Positions 26,506-36,908 are shown, numbered from the stretch's first letter. The stretch: 64,000 nucleotides of DNA from Mesorhizobium_G sp049840935 (GCA_049840935.1 JASGJA010000005.1:69791-133790), one strand, 5' to 3'. The notes: a model not told the origin generated them from the letters alone. Numbers and translations are program-made.

Positions 26506-28350
26506 GCTTTTGTTCTCCGTCGCTTGACTGGCGCAGTCGCAGGCAATTTCTCTGCGACATCCATGACCAGACCGCCCTTGTCTGTCTGCAACCGGAAGAA
26601 GCGCGTGTAAATGCCGTTCGGATCGGCAAGCAATTCAGCGTGGGTGCCCTGCTCGACGACGTGGCCCTGCTCCAGCACGACGATCTTGTCCGCATTGATG
26701 ACGGTCGAAAGCCGGTGCGCGATGACGATGGTGGTTTTGCCGCGCATAACTTCGGTCAATGCGGCCTGAACCATGGCTTCCAATTCGTTGTCGAGCGCAG
26801 ATGTCGCTTCATCCAGCAGGAGGATTGGCGCATTGCGGACAACGGCGCGGGCGATGGATAGGCGCTGACGCTGACCGCCGGAAAGGGTGACGCCATTTTC
26901 GCCCACGGACGTGTCATAGCCCTGCGGCTGCTGGCGGATGAAGCCATCGGCTGCAGCTTTCTGCGCGGCGTATTCAGTGTCCGCATCGGTCGCGTCAGGT
27001 CGACCGTAGCGGATATTGTCGCGGATCGTTCCCTCGAACAGATATGGCTGCTGCGAAACGAAGGCCATCGATTTGCGCAGCGAGGATTTTGTGACTTTCG
27101 CGATGTCTTGCGCGTCGATGGTGATCGCACCGTCATGAATGTCGTAGAAGCGTTCGAGTAGCGACACGAGCGTGGATTTACCAGCGCCCGAAGCGCCAAC
27201 GATGGCCGTGGTCTTGCCCGCCTCGGCTACGAAGCTGACATCGTGCAGAACAGGAGCATTTTCGCCATAGGCAAAGGTTACGTGATCGAAACGAACCTCG
27301 CCCTTGCCGACCTTTAGCTCGACTGCGCCCGGCACGTCTCGCTGGCGGGGCTCAAGATCGAGTATCTCGTAGATCATGCGCGCATTCACCAACGCGCGCT
27401 CCAAGCCCACATGAACGCGCGAGAGACGCCGCACCGGATCGTAGGCCAGCAGAAACGCTGTGATGAAGGAAAACACCGTGCCGGGGGGTTGGTGAAAAGC
27501 TATGGCGCGATAGCCTGCATAGGCAATGACGCCAGCGATAGCGAATCCCGCCAAAGTTTCAGTGATGGGGCCGAGCCGCTCGGTAACGCTTGCGATCTTA
27601 TTGGAACGCTCTTCGGCATTTCCAATGAGTTTGCGCAGACGGGATGCAAGCTGCTCTTCCATGGTGAAAGCCTTGACGACAGCAATGCCTTGCGTCGCCT
27701 CTTGCATGGCACCAATAAGACGCGAATTTATTTCGACGGATTGGCGAGTGACGGAGCGCAACCTGCGCCCAAGATAGGCGACGCCAAGCACCAATGGCGG
27801 ACCAATCAGGAACACGATTCCCGACAACAGCGGGTCTTGCCAAACCATAACGCCCAGCAACACAAAAAGCGAAACAGCGTCGCGCGCAATGGAAGTGAGC
27901 GTGAGGCCGATCAAGTCTCGAATGCCTGTCACGTTCTCGTTGATTTGGGCCGCGAGCGCGCCGGAGCGACGGTCAGAAAAGAAATCAATTCCGAGCTTCA
28001 TCAAGTGATCGAATATGCGGGCCTGATAGCGCGCAATCAGATTGTTTCCGATGCGGGCCATGGTGACAGACTGCCAATAAGTGGCGACACCGCGCAGAAC
28101 AAACGTTCCCAAAATAACGCCGCCGATCAGCATTATGAGATCACCGCGCTGGCGATAGAAAATATCGTCGATGACGTAGCGCATGATTAGCGCGAACGCG
28201 CCTGAACTGAACGCCGATGATGACGAGCAGTATCGCGGAAACGATATATTGGGAGCGATAGTCGCCGCCGTTCTCGCGCAAAATCCGCTTAATCAGGCCG
28301 ATGATTTCGCCGGTATTGCGTTCTTTCCTAGGTTTCTTGGCCACGCTCAA
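26502..28350 (-). pseudogene. ABC exporter (fused membrane and ATPase domains, MsbA-like), frameshifted near the 5' end
   Basis: The first 46 residues (MSVAKKPRKERNTGEIIGLI... ending AILLVIIG) lie in one frame, and the rest (ALIMRYVIDDIFYRQRGD onwards) in another. One surplus base around 28,203-28,210 separates them, and the joined product would be 615 residues. Six membrane helices are followed by an ATPase domain with Walker A VGASGAGKST, signature LSGGQRQRL, Walker B ILLLDEATSAL and the switch His in IAHRLST. The family exports lipids such as lipid A or drugs. The substrate is not shown here. It is coupled to dapB. Confidence 0.87.
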
Positions 28351-28443
28351 CGCAGGTCAACTCAGGCTCGCGAGGTAAATGTTGGGCGACCCTATAGCCG
28401 CAAGATTAGCGTTTTGCCTATCGCGGCGCACAATTTTCTACGA

Positions 28444-29460
28444 CTAGGCGCGCCAACGGCGACCGTGAGTTTCAACACCGAACGCGGACTGATTACGTGC
28501 GTAGGCCGCCAATCCCTCCAGCGCCGCCAGCGGATGCGTGATGACATGAATCGGTATTTCGCTCATCCATGCGCGGTGCGGGGCCTTGTCGTTGAACGCC
28601 TCACGAAAGGCTCCATCCTTGAGCGCAGGCAGGATTTTCTGCGCGATTCCGCCGGACAGGAACACGCCACCCTGACTCTTGAACACCAGAGCCAAATCGC
28701 CTGCCGTGCGGCCAAGATAGGTGGCAAAGAGCGAGAGCGTCTCGACGGCGACGGGATCGGACTTTGACAGGCCCGCGATGGTGATTTCGGATGGCTGGGC
28801 ATAGCGCGGCTCAACGCCATCGGCGGTTGCAACTGCCCGATAAAGGCTGACCAGCCCGCGTCCGCACAGGATTTGTTCGCCTGAAATACGGCCATCCAGC
28901 TTTTCGATGTGCGGAAACACCTGAAAATCGCGCGGCGTGCGCGGGCCGATGTCCATGTGGCCGCCTTCGCCGGGAACCGGAATCCAACGACCGGCAGAAT
29001 GAATGAGGCCTGCGACGCCCAGACCCGTTCCAGGGCCGAGAACCAGCCGCGCTGCGTCCTTCTCAGCTTCACCCCCGCCGATTTTTTCCAGATGATTGGG
29101 GCCAAGCGCAACGACTGCCAGAGCCTGGGCCTCGAAGTCGTTCAGCACAACGACATCGCCAAAACCGAGATCGGCTATAAGGGTGCGCGGGCGGATGACC
29201 CAATCACAATTGGTCAGTTTGATTTCATCGCCATCAACAGGCCCTGCCATCGCAATAATGGCCGATTTCGGCTTGACCGAGGACACCGACAGCACGGCCT
29301 TGGCGATTGCCTCGTCTATGGTCGCAAAATCCTTGGTCTGAACAATCGGAAACTCGATCATCGGGCTGGCCGAATCCGGCACGATGGCAAAACGCGCATT
29401 TGTGCCGCCAATGTCGCCGATGAGAATCGGCGTCGCAATTTCCCGATGCGCGGTGCTCAT
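28444..29460 (-). CDS. glk: Glucokinase
   Basis: 338 residues. ATP-binding phosphate 1 motif IGDIGGTNARFAI, catalytic Asp in VLNDFEAQALAV, phosphate 2 motif VLGPGTGLGVAGL, and the EGGHMDIGPR sequence that is diagnostic of bacterial Glk. It phosphorylates glucose to glucose 6-phosphate in the cytoplasm. mgsA follows 15 bases downstream of the region boundary on the same strand, upstream in transcription, so the order of transcription is mgsA then glk. Confidence 0.94.
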   Translation of the reverse strand: MSTAHREIATPILIGDIGGTNARFAIVPDSASPMIEFPIVQTKDFATIDEAIAKAVLSVSSVKPKSAIIAMAGPVDGDEIKLTNCDWVIRPRTLIADLGFGDVVVLNDFEAQALAVVALGPNHLEKIGGGEAEKDAARLVLGPGTGLGVAGLIHSAGRWIPVPGEGGHMDIGPRTPRDFQVFPHIEKLDGRISGEQILCGRGLVSLYRAVATADGVEPRYAQPSEITIAGLSKSDPVAVETLSLFATYLGRTAGDLALVFKSQGGVFLSGGIAQKILPALKDGAFREAFNDKAPHRAWMSEIPIHVITHPLAALEGLAAYARNQSAFGVETHGRRWRA

Positions 29461-29475
29461 ATTCCTCCCCTTCGG

Positions 29476-29868
29476 TCAGGCATTCGCCTGCGCAAACAGT
29501 ATTGCTTCTGCCGTGGACCGGTTTTGCGCCAGCGGAATGTCGTAAAAAGTCGCAAGCCGGGTAAGTGCCTTAACATCCACGTCATGCGGCATGGGCGTGA
29601 GCGGATCAACGAAGAAAATCAGCACATCGATCTCGCCTTCGGAGATCAGCGCGCCAATTTGCTGATCACCGCCGAGCGGGCCGCTTTTCATGCGCCGGAC
29701 GCTGAGTTCGGGGCAAGCCTCGGCGATGCGCTGGCCGGTCGTGCCGGTGGCAACCAAAGCGCATTTTGACAGGAAATCCGAGTGCTCCCGCGCGAACGCG
29801 ACCATGTCGTCTTTTTTCTGATCGTGCGCGACAAGGGCAATGCGAAGAGACAATGGGCCAACCTTCAT
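29476..29868 (-). CDS. mgsA: Methylglyoxal synthase
   Basis: 130 residues, a normal size. IALVAHDQKKDDMV at the start, ATGTTGQRI as the phosphate loop, KSGPLGGDQQIGA, and FFVDPLTPMPHDVDV with the catalytic Asp and His. It converts dihydroxyacetone phosphate to methylglyoxal and phosphate, a relief valve for sugar phosphates. It is co-directional with glk, 15 bases apart, which fits joint control of upper glycolysis. Confidence 0.94.
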   Translation of the reverse strand: MKVGPLSLRIALVAHDQKKDDMVAFAREHSDFLSKCALVATGTTGQRIAEACPELSVRRMKSGPLGGDQQIGALISEGEIDVLIFFVDPLTPMPHDVDVKALTRLATFYDIPLAQNRSTAEAILFAQANA

Positions 29869-29923
29869 TCGATTGGCCGATTGTTAGCCAAAGTTTCGCG
29901 CAACCGGAAGAGCCACGCGTGCT

Positions 29924-31012
29924 CTATCGGTTCGATCCACCAACCTTCGCCTTAGGGCGAGGCACAGGAACGTCAGTCGTCGGCGTCGCGCTATAGGCAT
30001 TTGCCGCCGCCGGAGGCTGAGAGGTATCAACCGCCGGCGCGTCCGCCGGGGCTGATGCAACGGAGGTTTGCGGCACGCCCTCGCCGCCAAGCGTTACGAC
30101 CGCCTCGGACGCTGGAGATGGCGCGTTGAGCACTGCGATGCACGCCTTTGGCAGCGCCGACAACTTCATCACATCGCGCGCCTTCGGAGCGTCCGGGTTC
30201 TTGTTGGGCCGCCACGGCTCCTCCGTGAACCACCACGCCAGCGATTTATCGCAACCATCACCTTCGGGCGGTGCAGATTGTTCCTTGCAGCCTACGGAGC
30301 CGGCCTGACAGCCGATGCGAACATGGAAGTGATAATCATGCCCCCAGAACGGGCGAACCTTGCGCAGCCATGAACGGTCGCCGGTGACGGTGTCGCACAG
30401 CTTCTTCTTGATGCCGGGATGCACCAGAATGCGCTCGACCTCCGGGTAGCTGGCCGCGCGTTTGAGCAGGCGCATGCGCGAATCAGACCAGCGGCGGTCA
30501 TCGACCGTCAGGCCACCCTTCTTTATCATGGAGACCGCGCTGACACTCTCGCGCTCTGCCGCTGACAGACGCTTATCGGGCATCGGCGTGAACCAGATAT
30601 CAGCATCCAGCCCGATCTGGTGCGAGGCATGGCCTGAAAGCATGGGGCCGCCGCGTGGTTGAGAAATGTCGCCAATCAACAGCCCCGGCCAGCCATCCTG
30701 CACCGCATCGTGTGACAGCTTTTCGAGTAGACGAATCATGGTCGGGTGGCCCCAACGGCGATTTCGGGAAAGCCGCATCGCCTGCCATGTCGGACCATCG
30801 GCAGCGATTGCCATGCCGCCGGAAAAGCAGCCCTTGCTATAAAAGCCGTATGAGTGGGCCTCTGTTGCAGCAGGAAGTTTTTTTGCGCCGAATGCGTTTT
30901 TTGCCAGTTCATCCGATTGTGCGGATGGTGCAAGCACGCCGAAGCCGACGGCGACTGCCAACAGCCATCCGGCCTTACCTTTCAGTCGGCCTTTTTGAGC
31001 AGGTTCGGGCAT
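29924..31012 (-). CDS. mepA: Penicillin-insensitive murein endopeptidase
   Basis: 362 residues with a signal-like hydrophobic N-terminus (AGWLLAVAVGFGVLAPSAQS). Zinc ligands appear in SGHASHQIGLDADIWF and WGHDYHFHVRI, with GDISQPRGGPM before them. MepA cleaves D,D cross-links of peptidoglycan in the periplasm. The C-terminal 70 residues rich in Ala and Pro are an extra, probably disordered, tail. Transcribed towards mgsA with a 55-base gap. Confidence 0.92.
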   Translation of the reverse strand: MPEPAQKGRLKGKAGWLLAVAVGFGVLAPSAQSDELAKNAFGAKKLPAATEAHSYGFYSKGCFSGGMAIAADGPTWQAMRLSRNRRWGHPTMIRLLEKLSHDAVQDGWPGLLIGDISQPRGGPMLSGHASHQIGLDADIWFTPMPDKRLSAAERESVSAVSMIKKGGLTVDDRRWSDSRMRLLKRAASYPEVERILVHPGIKKKLCDTVTGDRSWLRKVRPFWGHDYHFHVRIGCQAGSVGCKEQSAPPEGDGCDKSLAWWFTEEPWRPNKNPDAPKARDVMKLSALPKACIAVLNAPSPASEAVVTLGGEGVPQTSVASAPADAPAVDTSQPPAAANAYSATPTTDVPVPRPKAKVGGSNR

Positions 31013-31084
31013 CTCTTCTTCCCTAGATTTTTCAACCAGCTTGGAACGGCATGGTTACGCATTCGTAAATTTTCGAGCGATGCA

Positions 31085-31987
31085 CTATGGTTTGATCGGG
31101 CTGCGCGCATCGGTCTCGCCCGCGCCCTGCCAGTTTCCCTCTCGCCACATCGTTTCAAACGCGGCGCGATAGTTAGGGTAGCGGAACGCATAGCCGGTCG
31201 CCTTGAGCCTTGCGTTGGAAACGCGCTTGTTCTCGCCATAGAAAGAACGAGCCATTGGCGAAAGTTGGGCAGTCTCGAACGGAATTTCTGGAGGCGGGGT
31301 GACGCCCATCAGATTGGCAGCGAAGCTGACAACATCTTGCGGTGGTGCGGGTTCATTGTCAGTGACATTGAAAATGCCGCCAGCATTTTGCCCGATGAGA
31401 TGCCACAAAGAAGCGCCAATGTCGTCCGCATGGATGCGGTTGAAAACCTGCCCCGGCTTGATGAGACGCTTGGCGGTTCCGTTTTGCAGGTTCACAAACG
31501 CGTTGCGGCCCGGTCCGTAGATGCCAGAAAGGCGCAGGATTGAAACGGGTGTGCCTTTTGTTTCGCCGAAACGCTGCCAAGCCTGTTCAGCCTCCAACCG
31601 CAGTCGCGAGCGACCGGATACGGGATTGCAGGCGCTGTCCTCATTCACCCAAGCGCCTTGGTAATCGCCATAAACGCCTACGGTGGAAAGATAGCCGACC
31701 CACTGAAGCTTCGGGAGTGCGATTGATTGAGCGCTCAGCGCGTCCAGTACCGGATCGCCGGATTCGTCTGGCGCAATGGACATGATGAGATGCGTGGTGT
31801 CGGTTAGTTCACGCGCGAGGTTTTCGCCAATCGCTCGATTGTAGAATTGCAAGGGCTGGATGCCGGATGCTTGCAAGGCGGGAAATTTTGCGCGGCTGCG
31901 CGTCGTACCAAGAACGGGCGTGTTTTCGGGCCGCATTTCCGCAAAGCGCTTGCCCGAATAGCCTGCGCCAAAGATGAGAACCTTCAT
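31085..31987 (-). CDS. NAD(P)-dependent epimerase-like SDR protein (YeeZ type)
   Basis: 300 residues. MKVLIFGAGYSGKRFAE gives the Rossmann GxGYxG motif; YLSTVGVYGDYQGAWVNE contains the Y of the active site, and LRLSGIYGPGRNAF is typical of extended SDRs. The substrate is unknown. Its ATG directly follows the queG stop, so the two are transcribed together. Confidence 0.8.
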   Translation of the reverse strand: MKVLIFGAGYSGKRFAEMRPENTPVLGTTRSRAKFPALQASGIQPLQFYNRAIGENLARELTDTTHLIMSIAPDESGDPVLDALSAQSIALPKLQWVGYLSTVGVYGDYQGAWVNEDSACNPVSGRSRLRLEAEQAWQRFGETKGTPVSILRLSGIYGPGRNAFVNLQNGTAKRLIKPGQVFNRIHADDIGASLWHLIGQNAGGIFNVTDNEPAPPQDVVSFAANLMGVTPPPEIPFETAQLSPMARSFYGENKRVSNARLKATGYAFRYPNYRAAFETMWREGNWQGAGETDARSPIKP

Positions 31988-33139
31988 TCAGTGTGCATCC
32001 ATTCTTCTGCCGCTTTCGGCAAGCGCCATGGTCCATTCAATCACAACGTCCGGATCCGAATCGTCGCACGCCAGCTTCTGAAGTTCCTCCTTTTCGAGAA
32101 GGCGCGACAAGGCCCATATGGCAGCACCGCGAACAAGCGGCGCTTCATCGCTGAGCAGGTGACGGCAGGCTTCGATTAATGTGGGGTCGTTTGAGTTACC
32201 CGCAGCGATCAGCGCATTGCGGATGAAGCGGTCGCGGCCAATGCGCTTGATGGGTGAGCCGGAAAATCGCGCGCGAAAGGCAGGGTCATCGAGTGTCAGG
32301 AGATCTGCGAGCGCGGGCATTCGCAGATCTTCGCGCGCAACGAGCTTCGCTTCGGATGCTTCGATAGCAAATTTATTCCACGGGCAAACGGCCAGGCAAT
32401 CGTCGCAGCCATAGATTCTATTGCCGATCGCGGCGCGGAACTCGCGCGGGATGGGGCCTTTGTTTTCGATGGTGAGATAGGAAATGCAGCGGCGCGCATC
32501 GAGACGGTAAGGCGCGGGAAAGGCGTTTGTCGGGCAAATGTCCAGACACGAGCGGCAAGAGCCGCAATGATCGATTTCTGGCTCGTCTGGTGCAAGTTCC
32601 GCCGTGGTGAATATCGACCCAAGGAAAAGCCAGGAACCAAATTCACGGCTGACGAGATTTGTGTGCTTGCCTTGCCAGCCAATTCCAGCCGACTGCGCAA
32701 GCGGCTTTTCCATGACTGGTGCGGTATCGACGAACACTTTCACGTCTGCCCCGCTTTGAGCAGCGAATTTGCTCGCCAGTTCCTTGAGGCGACCTTTGAT
32801 TATGTCGTGGTAATCGCGATTGCGGGCGTAAACGGAGATGGCAGCGCGGTCACGATGTTTCAGATCATCGAGCGGATTGCTGTCCGGTCCGTAGTTCATC
32901 GCCAGCATGATGATGGACCGCACCTCGGGCCAAAGCGTTCGCGGATGACCGCGGCGGGCCAGCGTTTCCTCCATCCATGCCATGGAACCGTGGAAGCCAT
33001 CGGTGACGAACTGCGCCAGACGTCCTGCCGCCAAAGGGGTGGCATCCGGCGCAGTAATGGCTACCGCATCAAAGCCCAGCGCGCGGGCTTCCCGTTCGAT
33101 AAGCGCGCGTAGCTTGGAGCTAGAAATCGAGGTCCGCAT
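31988..33139 (-). CDS. queG: Epoxyqueuosine reductase
   Basis: 383 residues from MRTSISSSKLRALIER; twelve more residues upstream are possible. Two 4Fe-4S clusters are indicated by CGSCRSCLDICP and GCDDCLAVCPWNK. The cobalamin-binding N-terminal half has RDYHDIIKGRLKEL and DTAPVMEKPLAQSAGIGWQG. HEAT-like repeats close the protein. It makes queuosine from epoxyqueuosine in tRNA and needs cobalamin, which links it to the B12 uptake operon in this window. It overlaps the GST gene upstream by 20 bases. Confidence 0.93.
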   Translation of the reverse strand: MRTSISSSKLRALIEREARALGFDAVAITAPDATPLAAGRLAQFVTDGFHGSMAWMEETLARRGHPRTLWPEVRSIIMLAMNYGPDSNPLDDLKHRDRAAISVYARNRDYHDIIKGRLKELASKFAAQSGADVKVFVDTAPVMEKPLAQSAGIGWQGKHTNLVSREFGSWLFLGSIFTTAELAPDEPEIDHCGSCRSCLDICPTNAFPAPYRLDARRCISYLTIENKGPIPREFRAAIGNRIYGCDDCLAVCPWNKFAIEASEAKLVAREDLRMPALADLLTLDDPAFRARFSGSPIKRIGRDRFIRNALIAAGNSNDPTLIEACRHLLSDEAPLVRGAAIWALSRLLEKEELQKLACDDSDPDVVIEWTMALAESGRRMDAH

Positions 33140-33812
33140 AGTGCGTTGCCGGAGAAATGCCGCGCACGCGATCATTCAGCAGTGAGCGGAAGGAGGGCCG
33201 CGACTTTACCCGCGCATACCAATCACGCGCGGCGTTGTTCTCGCGCCAATCGACCTCGCCGAGATAATCCAGCACGGAGAGCGAGGCGGCGGCGGCGAGA
33301 TCGGCATAGGTGAGGCGCGGACCTGCCAGCCAGTTGCGCGAACCGGCAAGCCAGTTCGTGTATTTCATATGCTGCTTGATGTTGGCGCGCGCCGTGCGGA
33401 TAGCCGTCGAATCAGGCGAACCACCACCCAATTCCGGCGGCATCATGGGCTTGAACACGCGCTCGCGCACCAGATGGCGCGTAACCTCGCTGTCCAGCTT
33501 GACAAGATACCAGTCGACCAGACGACGAATTTCGGCGCGGTCCATAGGGTTTTCCGCCAGCAAGCGGCGATCACGCTTCAAAATACCGCGCGTTTCGTCA
33601 AGATATTCCGCGATGACGGTGGCTCCCACAATCGAGACGTCACCTTCCGCCAGCAAAACCGGCAGCGAGCCAGCCGGGTTAAGCGCCAGAAACTCCTTGC
33701 GGCGGCTCCACGGCGTTTCCTCGATCAATTCCAGTTCCTCCCCGTTCTCGCCGAAAGCGAGACGGATAAACCGGCATGACGGAAGCATAGGGTGTTGGAA
33801 CAGGGTGAGCAT
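33120..33812 (-). CDS. Glutathione S-transferase family protein
   Basis: 230 residues from MLTLFQHPMLPSCRFIR; the frame stays open further upstream but lacks family character. The thioredoxin fold has FLALNPAGSLPVLLAEGD and a weak E/S motif (IVGATVIAEYLDE). The C-terminal helical domain has RLTYADLAAAASLSVLDYLG. The likely catalytic residue is the Ser or Cys of PSCRF. It is transcribed ahead of queG with overlap, but a functional link is not evident. Confidence 0.85.
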   Translation of the reverse strand: MLTLFQHPMLPSCRFIRLAFGENGEELELIEETPWSRRKEFLALNPAGSLPVLLAEGDVSIVGATVIAEYLDETRGILKRDRRLLAENPMDRAEIRRLVDWYLVKLDSEVTRHLVRERVFKPMMPPELGGGSPDSTAIRTARANIKQHMKYTNWLAGSRNWLAGPRLTYADLAAAASLSVLDYLGEVDWRENNAARDWYARVKSRPSFRSLLNDRVRGISPATHYADLDF

Positions 33813-33947
33813 GAAATCGCAACGAATGATCTGGTAAAGTTCGTGCCGGACCGATAAGTCGGTTTCCGTCGGGCAGAATCGCACAAACCTATAGGGTCTG
33901 TTCCGAACGAACACAAGCAATCGCCGGGATACCCATCCGAGAGCATC

Positions 33948-34754
33948 ATGGAAAATCAGACAATCGTCGAAGCACTGTTGCTCGGCCTGCTGGAAGGCTT
34001 GACCGAGTTTTTGCCGGTCTCATCGACCGGGCACATATTGCTCGCCGGGCATTTTCTGGGATTTCAGTCCACCGGCAAGGCATTTGAGGTGCTTATCCAG
34101 CTCGGCGCGATCCTGGCGATCCTTTCCGTATATGCGGGCAAGCTTCTCCAACTCGTGCGCAACCTGCCATCCGACCCAAAAACGCAGCGCTTTGTCGCAG
34201 GCATTTTGCTGGCCTTCCTGCCCGCGGCGGTAATCGGCGCGCTGGCGCATGATTTTATCAAAACCGTGCTGTTCGAGAGCCCGATGCTGATTTGCATCAT
34301 GCTGATTATCGGCGGCGTCATCCTACTGGCCATCGACCGCGCGCCACTAAAGCCGCGCTATTTCGACGTGATGGATTTCCCGCTGTCACTCTGCTTCAAG
34401 ATCGGTCTCGTGCAATGTCTCGCGATGATTCCGGGTACTTCCCGCTCCGGCGCGACGATTGTGGGTTCGCTGCTGATGGGGGCTGACAAGCGTTCGGCGG
34501 CGGAATTCTCCTTCTTTCTAGCTATGCCAACAATGGCGGGCGCTTTTGCCTACGACCTCTACAAGAACCGCGACGTGCTCTCCGCCGCAGACCTGCCCAT
34601 TATCGCGACCGGCTTTATCGCTGCGTTTATTATGGCCGTTATAGTAGTGCGCTCGCTGCTCGGATATGTTTCCAAGCACGGCTATTCGGTGTTTGGCTGG
34701 TGGCGTCTGATCGTTGGCGGCGTCGGGCTCATCGCCCTGCTGATTTTCGGCTAA
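33948..34754 (+). CDS. uppP: Undecaprenyl-diphosphatase
   Basis: 268 residues and about eight membrane helices. LEGLTEFLPVSSTGHILL is the family's first motif and IPGTSRSGATIVG the second; together they form the active site. It dephosphorylates undecaprenyl diphosphate on the periplasmic face, recycling the lipid carrier for cell wall synthesis, and gives bacitracin resistance when overproduced. Monocistronic and convergent with the TauE-like gene. Confidence 0.96.
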   Translation: MENQTIVEALLLGLLEGLTEFLPVSSTGHILLAGHFLGFQSTGKAFEVLIQLGAILAILSVYAGKLLQLVRNLPSDPKTQRFVAGILLAFLPAAVIGALAHDFIKTVLFESPMLICIMLIIGGVILLAIDRAPLKPRYFDVMDFPLSLCFKIGLVQCLAMIPGTSRSGATIVGSLLMGADKRSAAEFSFFLAMPTMAGAFAYDLYKNRDVLSAADLPIIATGFIAAFIMAVIVVRSLLGYVSKHGYSVFGWWRLIVGGVGLIALLIFG

Positions 34755-34757
34755 GGC

Positions 34758-35546
34758 TCAAAAGAAGCCGCTCAGCCCCCGGCGCAGGATGTCGAGGGCA
34801 AGTATGGTCAAACCTATTTTGAACCATTTGCGGAACGACTCTTCCGGCAATTTGTCCAGAAGCAAGCTGCCGTAAGTGGTGCCAAGATAACCAGTGAAAA
34901 TCATTGCCGCGACCATCGGCAACCAGCTTCCGAAGGCAAAACCGGCAAGGCCAAACACCAGAATTTTCAGCGCATGTTGCACGACCATGCTGGCCGCGTG
35001 GGTGGCCACCAGCGCCTTGCGGTCATCCGGAATGAATTGCGCGAGAATCGGAGAAACGAGCGGTCCGGTCGCGCCTACCATCATCGAAATCAGGGCTAGG
35101 GCGGAACTGGCAATTGCTAACCCTGCCTTACCCAAGCGATTGATGCCCGGAATTTTCGTCCATGTGACGAGAATGATGAAAGCGCCAAGCACGATTTTCA
35201 TCAGCGCATCCGGCAATTGCACAACGAGAAACACGCCCGCGATTCCGCCTACAACGCTTCCAGCCATGAAAGGCGCAGCGACATCCATGCGGATGAAGCG
35301 TCGCTGAATCCATGCGCGGCCAGTGTTGGAGCCGAGTTGCACTGCGCCGTGTACCGGAATGAGCACCGCAACCGGCACGAAAATGCCAAGCAGAGCGAGC
35401 ATCGCAACGCCGCCACCCACGCCAAAAGAAGCCGTGAGCGCGGAAGTGAAAAAGCTGGCGACCACAAGCAGCAAGGCTGCCGCTGCGCTTACCCCATCAG
35501 GAAGAAAGGAATCCAGCGGGCCTATGCTTCGTTCTTTCGTGTGAAC
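34758..35546 (-). CDS. TauE/SafE family membrane exporter
   Basis: About 262 residues from a GTG (VHTKERSIGPL); starts 24 bases upstream or a few codons downstream are also possible. Eight helices are expected, with the family's FFTSALTASFGVGGGVAML and MMVGATGPLVSPIL repeats. Members move sulfite, sulfoacetate or other small anions; the substrate cannot be read. It overlaps the end of the NDUFA9-like gene by about 25 bases. Confidence 0.8.
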   Translation of the reverse strand, partial: VHTKERSIGPLDSFLPDGVSAAAALLLVVASFFTSALTASFGVGGGVAMLALLGIFVPVAVLIPVHGAVQLGSNTGRAWIQRRFIRMDVAAPFMAGSVVGGIAGVFLVVQLPDALMKIVLGAFIILVTWTKIPGINRLGKAGLAIASSALALISMMVGATGPLVSPILAQFIPDDRKALVATHAASMVVQHALKILVFGLAGFAFGSWLPMVAAMIFTGYLGTTYGSLLLDKLPEESFRKWFKIGLTILALDILRRGLSGFF

Positions 35547-36499
35547 TGACCGGCGGGGCGATACCGCCACAGATAGCTTGGCAGGATAGCGCCGACTGCG
35601 GTTGGCGTGATGCCCAGACCGCTGAAGGTGCGGCCTTCTTTTTCAGCTTTCGGTGAAACGACATTATGCGAACGCAGCAGAATGACCTGATCCTTGGTGA
35701 GAAGCGGATTTGGCAAAAGACCAAGAACGCTGCCCTGGATCTCAGCGAGCCACCACGGCACCGGCACAAGCAAGCGCTTGCGGTCGATGGTTTCGAGTAT
35801 AGTTTCCATGCATTCCCGGAAGGTGAGATGCTGAGGCCCACCAAGCTCATAGATCTTGCCGCCCGCAACCTTGCCATCGACAGAGCGCGCAATGGCCTCG
35901 GCAACGTCACCGACAAACACCGGCTGGAACTTCGTCTGGCCGCCACCAATCAACGGCAGTGCAGGAGAATAGCGAGCCATATTGGCAAAACGGTTGAAGA
36001 ACGCGTCTTCGGGTCCAAAAATGATCGAAGGCCGCAGGATGACCGCATCCTTGATCGTCTCCTTTACCGCCGCTTCTCCGAGCGCTTTGGTGCGTGCATA
36101 TGCGGATGCCGAATCCTTGTCCGCGCCAATTGCCGAAACATGGGTGAGCCCCGCGCCAACCGAGCGCGCAGCTTCTGCAACCGCGCGAGCGCCGAAGTCC
36201 TGCACGGCATTGAAGGTTTGGCGACCACTTTCATGCATGATGGCAACGAGATTGACCACATGCGCCGCGCCCTGCACCGCGCGATCTACCGACCAGCGCA
36301 CGCGCAGATTTGCCTGAACCGCCTGTATCTGGCCGACATTGCCAAGCGGCTGCAAATGGCCGGCAAGATCGGGACGGCGGCACGCTACACGCACCAGATA
36401 GCCGCGCCGCGCGAGAGCACGCACGACGTGGCGACCGAGAAAGCCGGAGCCCCCGAAAACCGTGATAAGTTTTGGGGTTTGCAGGATTTCAGTCATTCC
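35522..36499 (-). CDS. Complex I NDUFA9-like / atypical SDR protein
   Basis: 325 residues from MTEILQTPKLITVFG; the open frame continues upstream without family character. The Rossmann motif is VFGGSGFLGRHVVRALA. VNLVAIMHESGRQTF, HVSAIGADKDSASAYARTK and VILRPSIIFGPEDAFFNRF are closely like mitochondrial NDUFA9 and its alphaproteobacterial relatives. The bacterial proteins are thought to bind NADPH; a role in complex I assembly is inferred from the mitochondrial protein only. Confidence 0.86.
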   Translation of the reverse strand, partial: GMTEILQTPKLITVFGGSGFLGRHVVRALARRGYLVRVACRRPDLAGHLQPLGNVGQIQAVQANLRVRWSVDRAVQGAAHVVNLVAIMHESGRQTFNAVQDFGARAVAEAARSVGAGLTHVSAIGADKDSASAYARTKALGEAAVKETIKDAVILRPSIIFGPEDAFFNRFANMARYSPALPLIGGGQTKFQPVFVGDVAEAIARSVDGKVAGGKIYELGGPQHLTFRECMETILETIDRKRLLVPVPWWLAEIQGSVLGLLPNPLLTKDQVILLRSHNVVSPKAEKEGRTFSGLGITPTAVGAILPSYLWRYRPAGQFTRKNEA

Positions 36500-36683
36500 A
36501 TAGCTCCGTAGGCCCTTGGCGTGCGTTGAACCGTTCTTAATCGCTTTCGCGCGCCGCGCAAAGTGGCTTTGGCGCGCCTCCACGCCGCAGGCAAGACGCA
36601 AAATGAAGGAACATATCTGGAGATATCGCGTTTTTCCTTCGAGGCAATTAAAGGCCCGCAATTTTCAGAAGAGGAGACACCAA

Positions 36684-36882
36684 ATGAATTGGGATCGTAT
36701 CGAAGGAAATTGGGAACAGTTCAAGGGCAAGGTTCAGCAGCAGTGGGGCAAACTCACTGACGACGACCTTGACGTAATCAAAGGAAAACGCCGCGAATTG
36801 GCTGGCCGGATTTCAGGAGCGCTACGGCAAGGCCCAGGACGAGGTTGAGACTGAAATCGACGGCTGGCTTTCCCGCCATTGA
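36684..36882 (+). pseudogene. CsbD-family stress protein, frameshifted
   Basis: Starts MNWDRIEGNWEQFKGKVQQQ after an AGAGGAG ribosome site, the hallmark of CsbD proteins. After ELAGRI one surplus T in the run at 36812-36814 shifts the frame. Without it the protein continues QERYGKAQDEVETEIDGWL and ends SRH, giving the usual 65 residues. CsbD-like proteins are abundant under stress but have no known activity. A strong terminator follows. Confidence 0.88.
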
Positions 36883-36908
36883 TTATGACCGTCTCAGGCC
36901 GGCGGTCG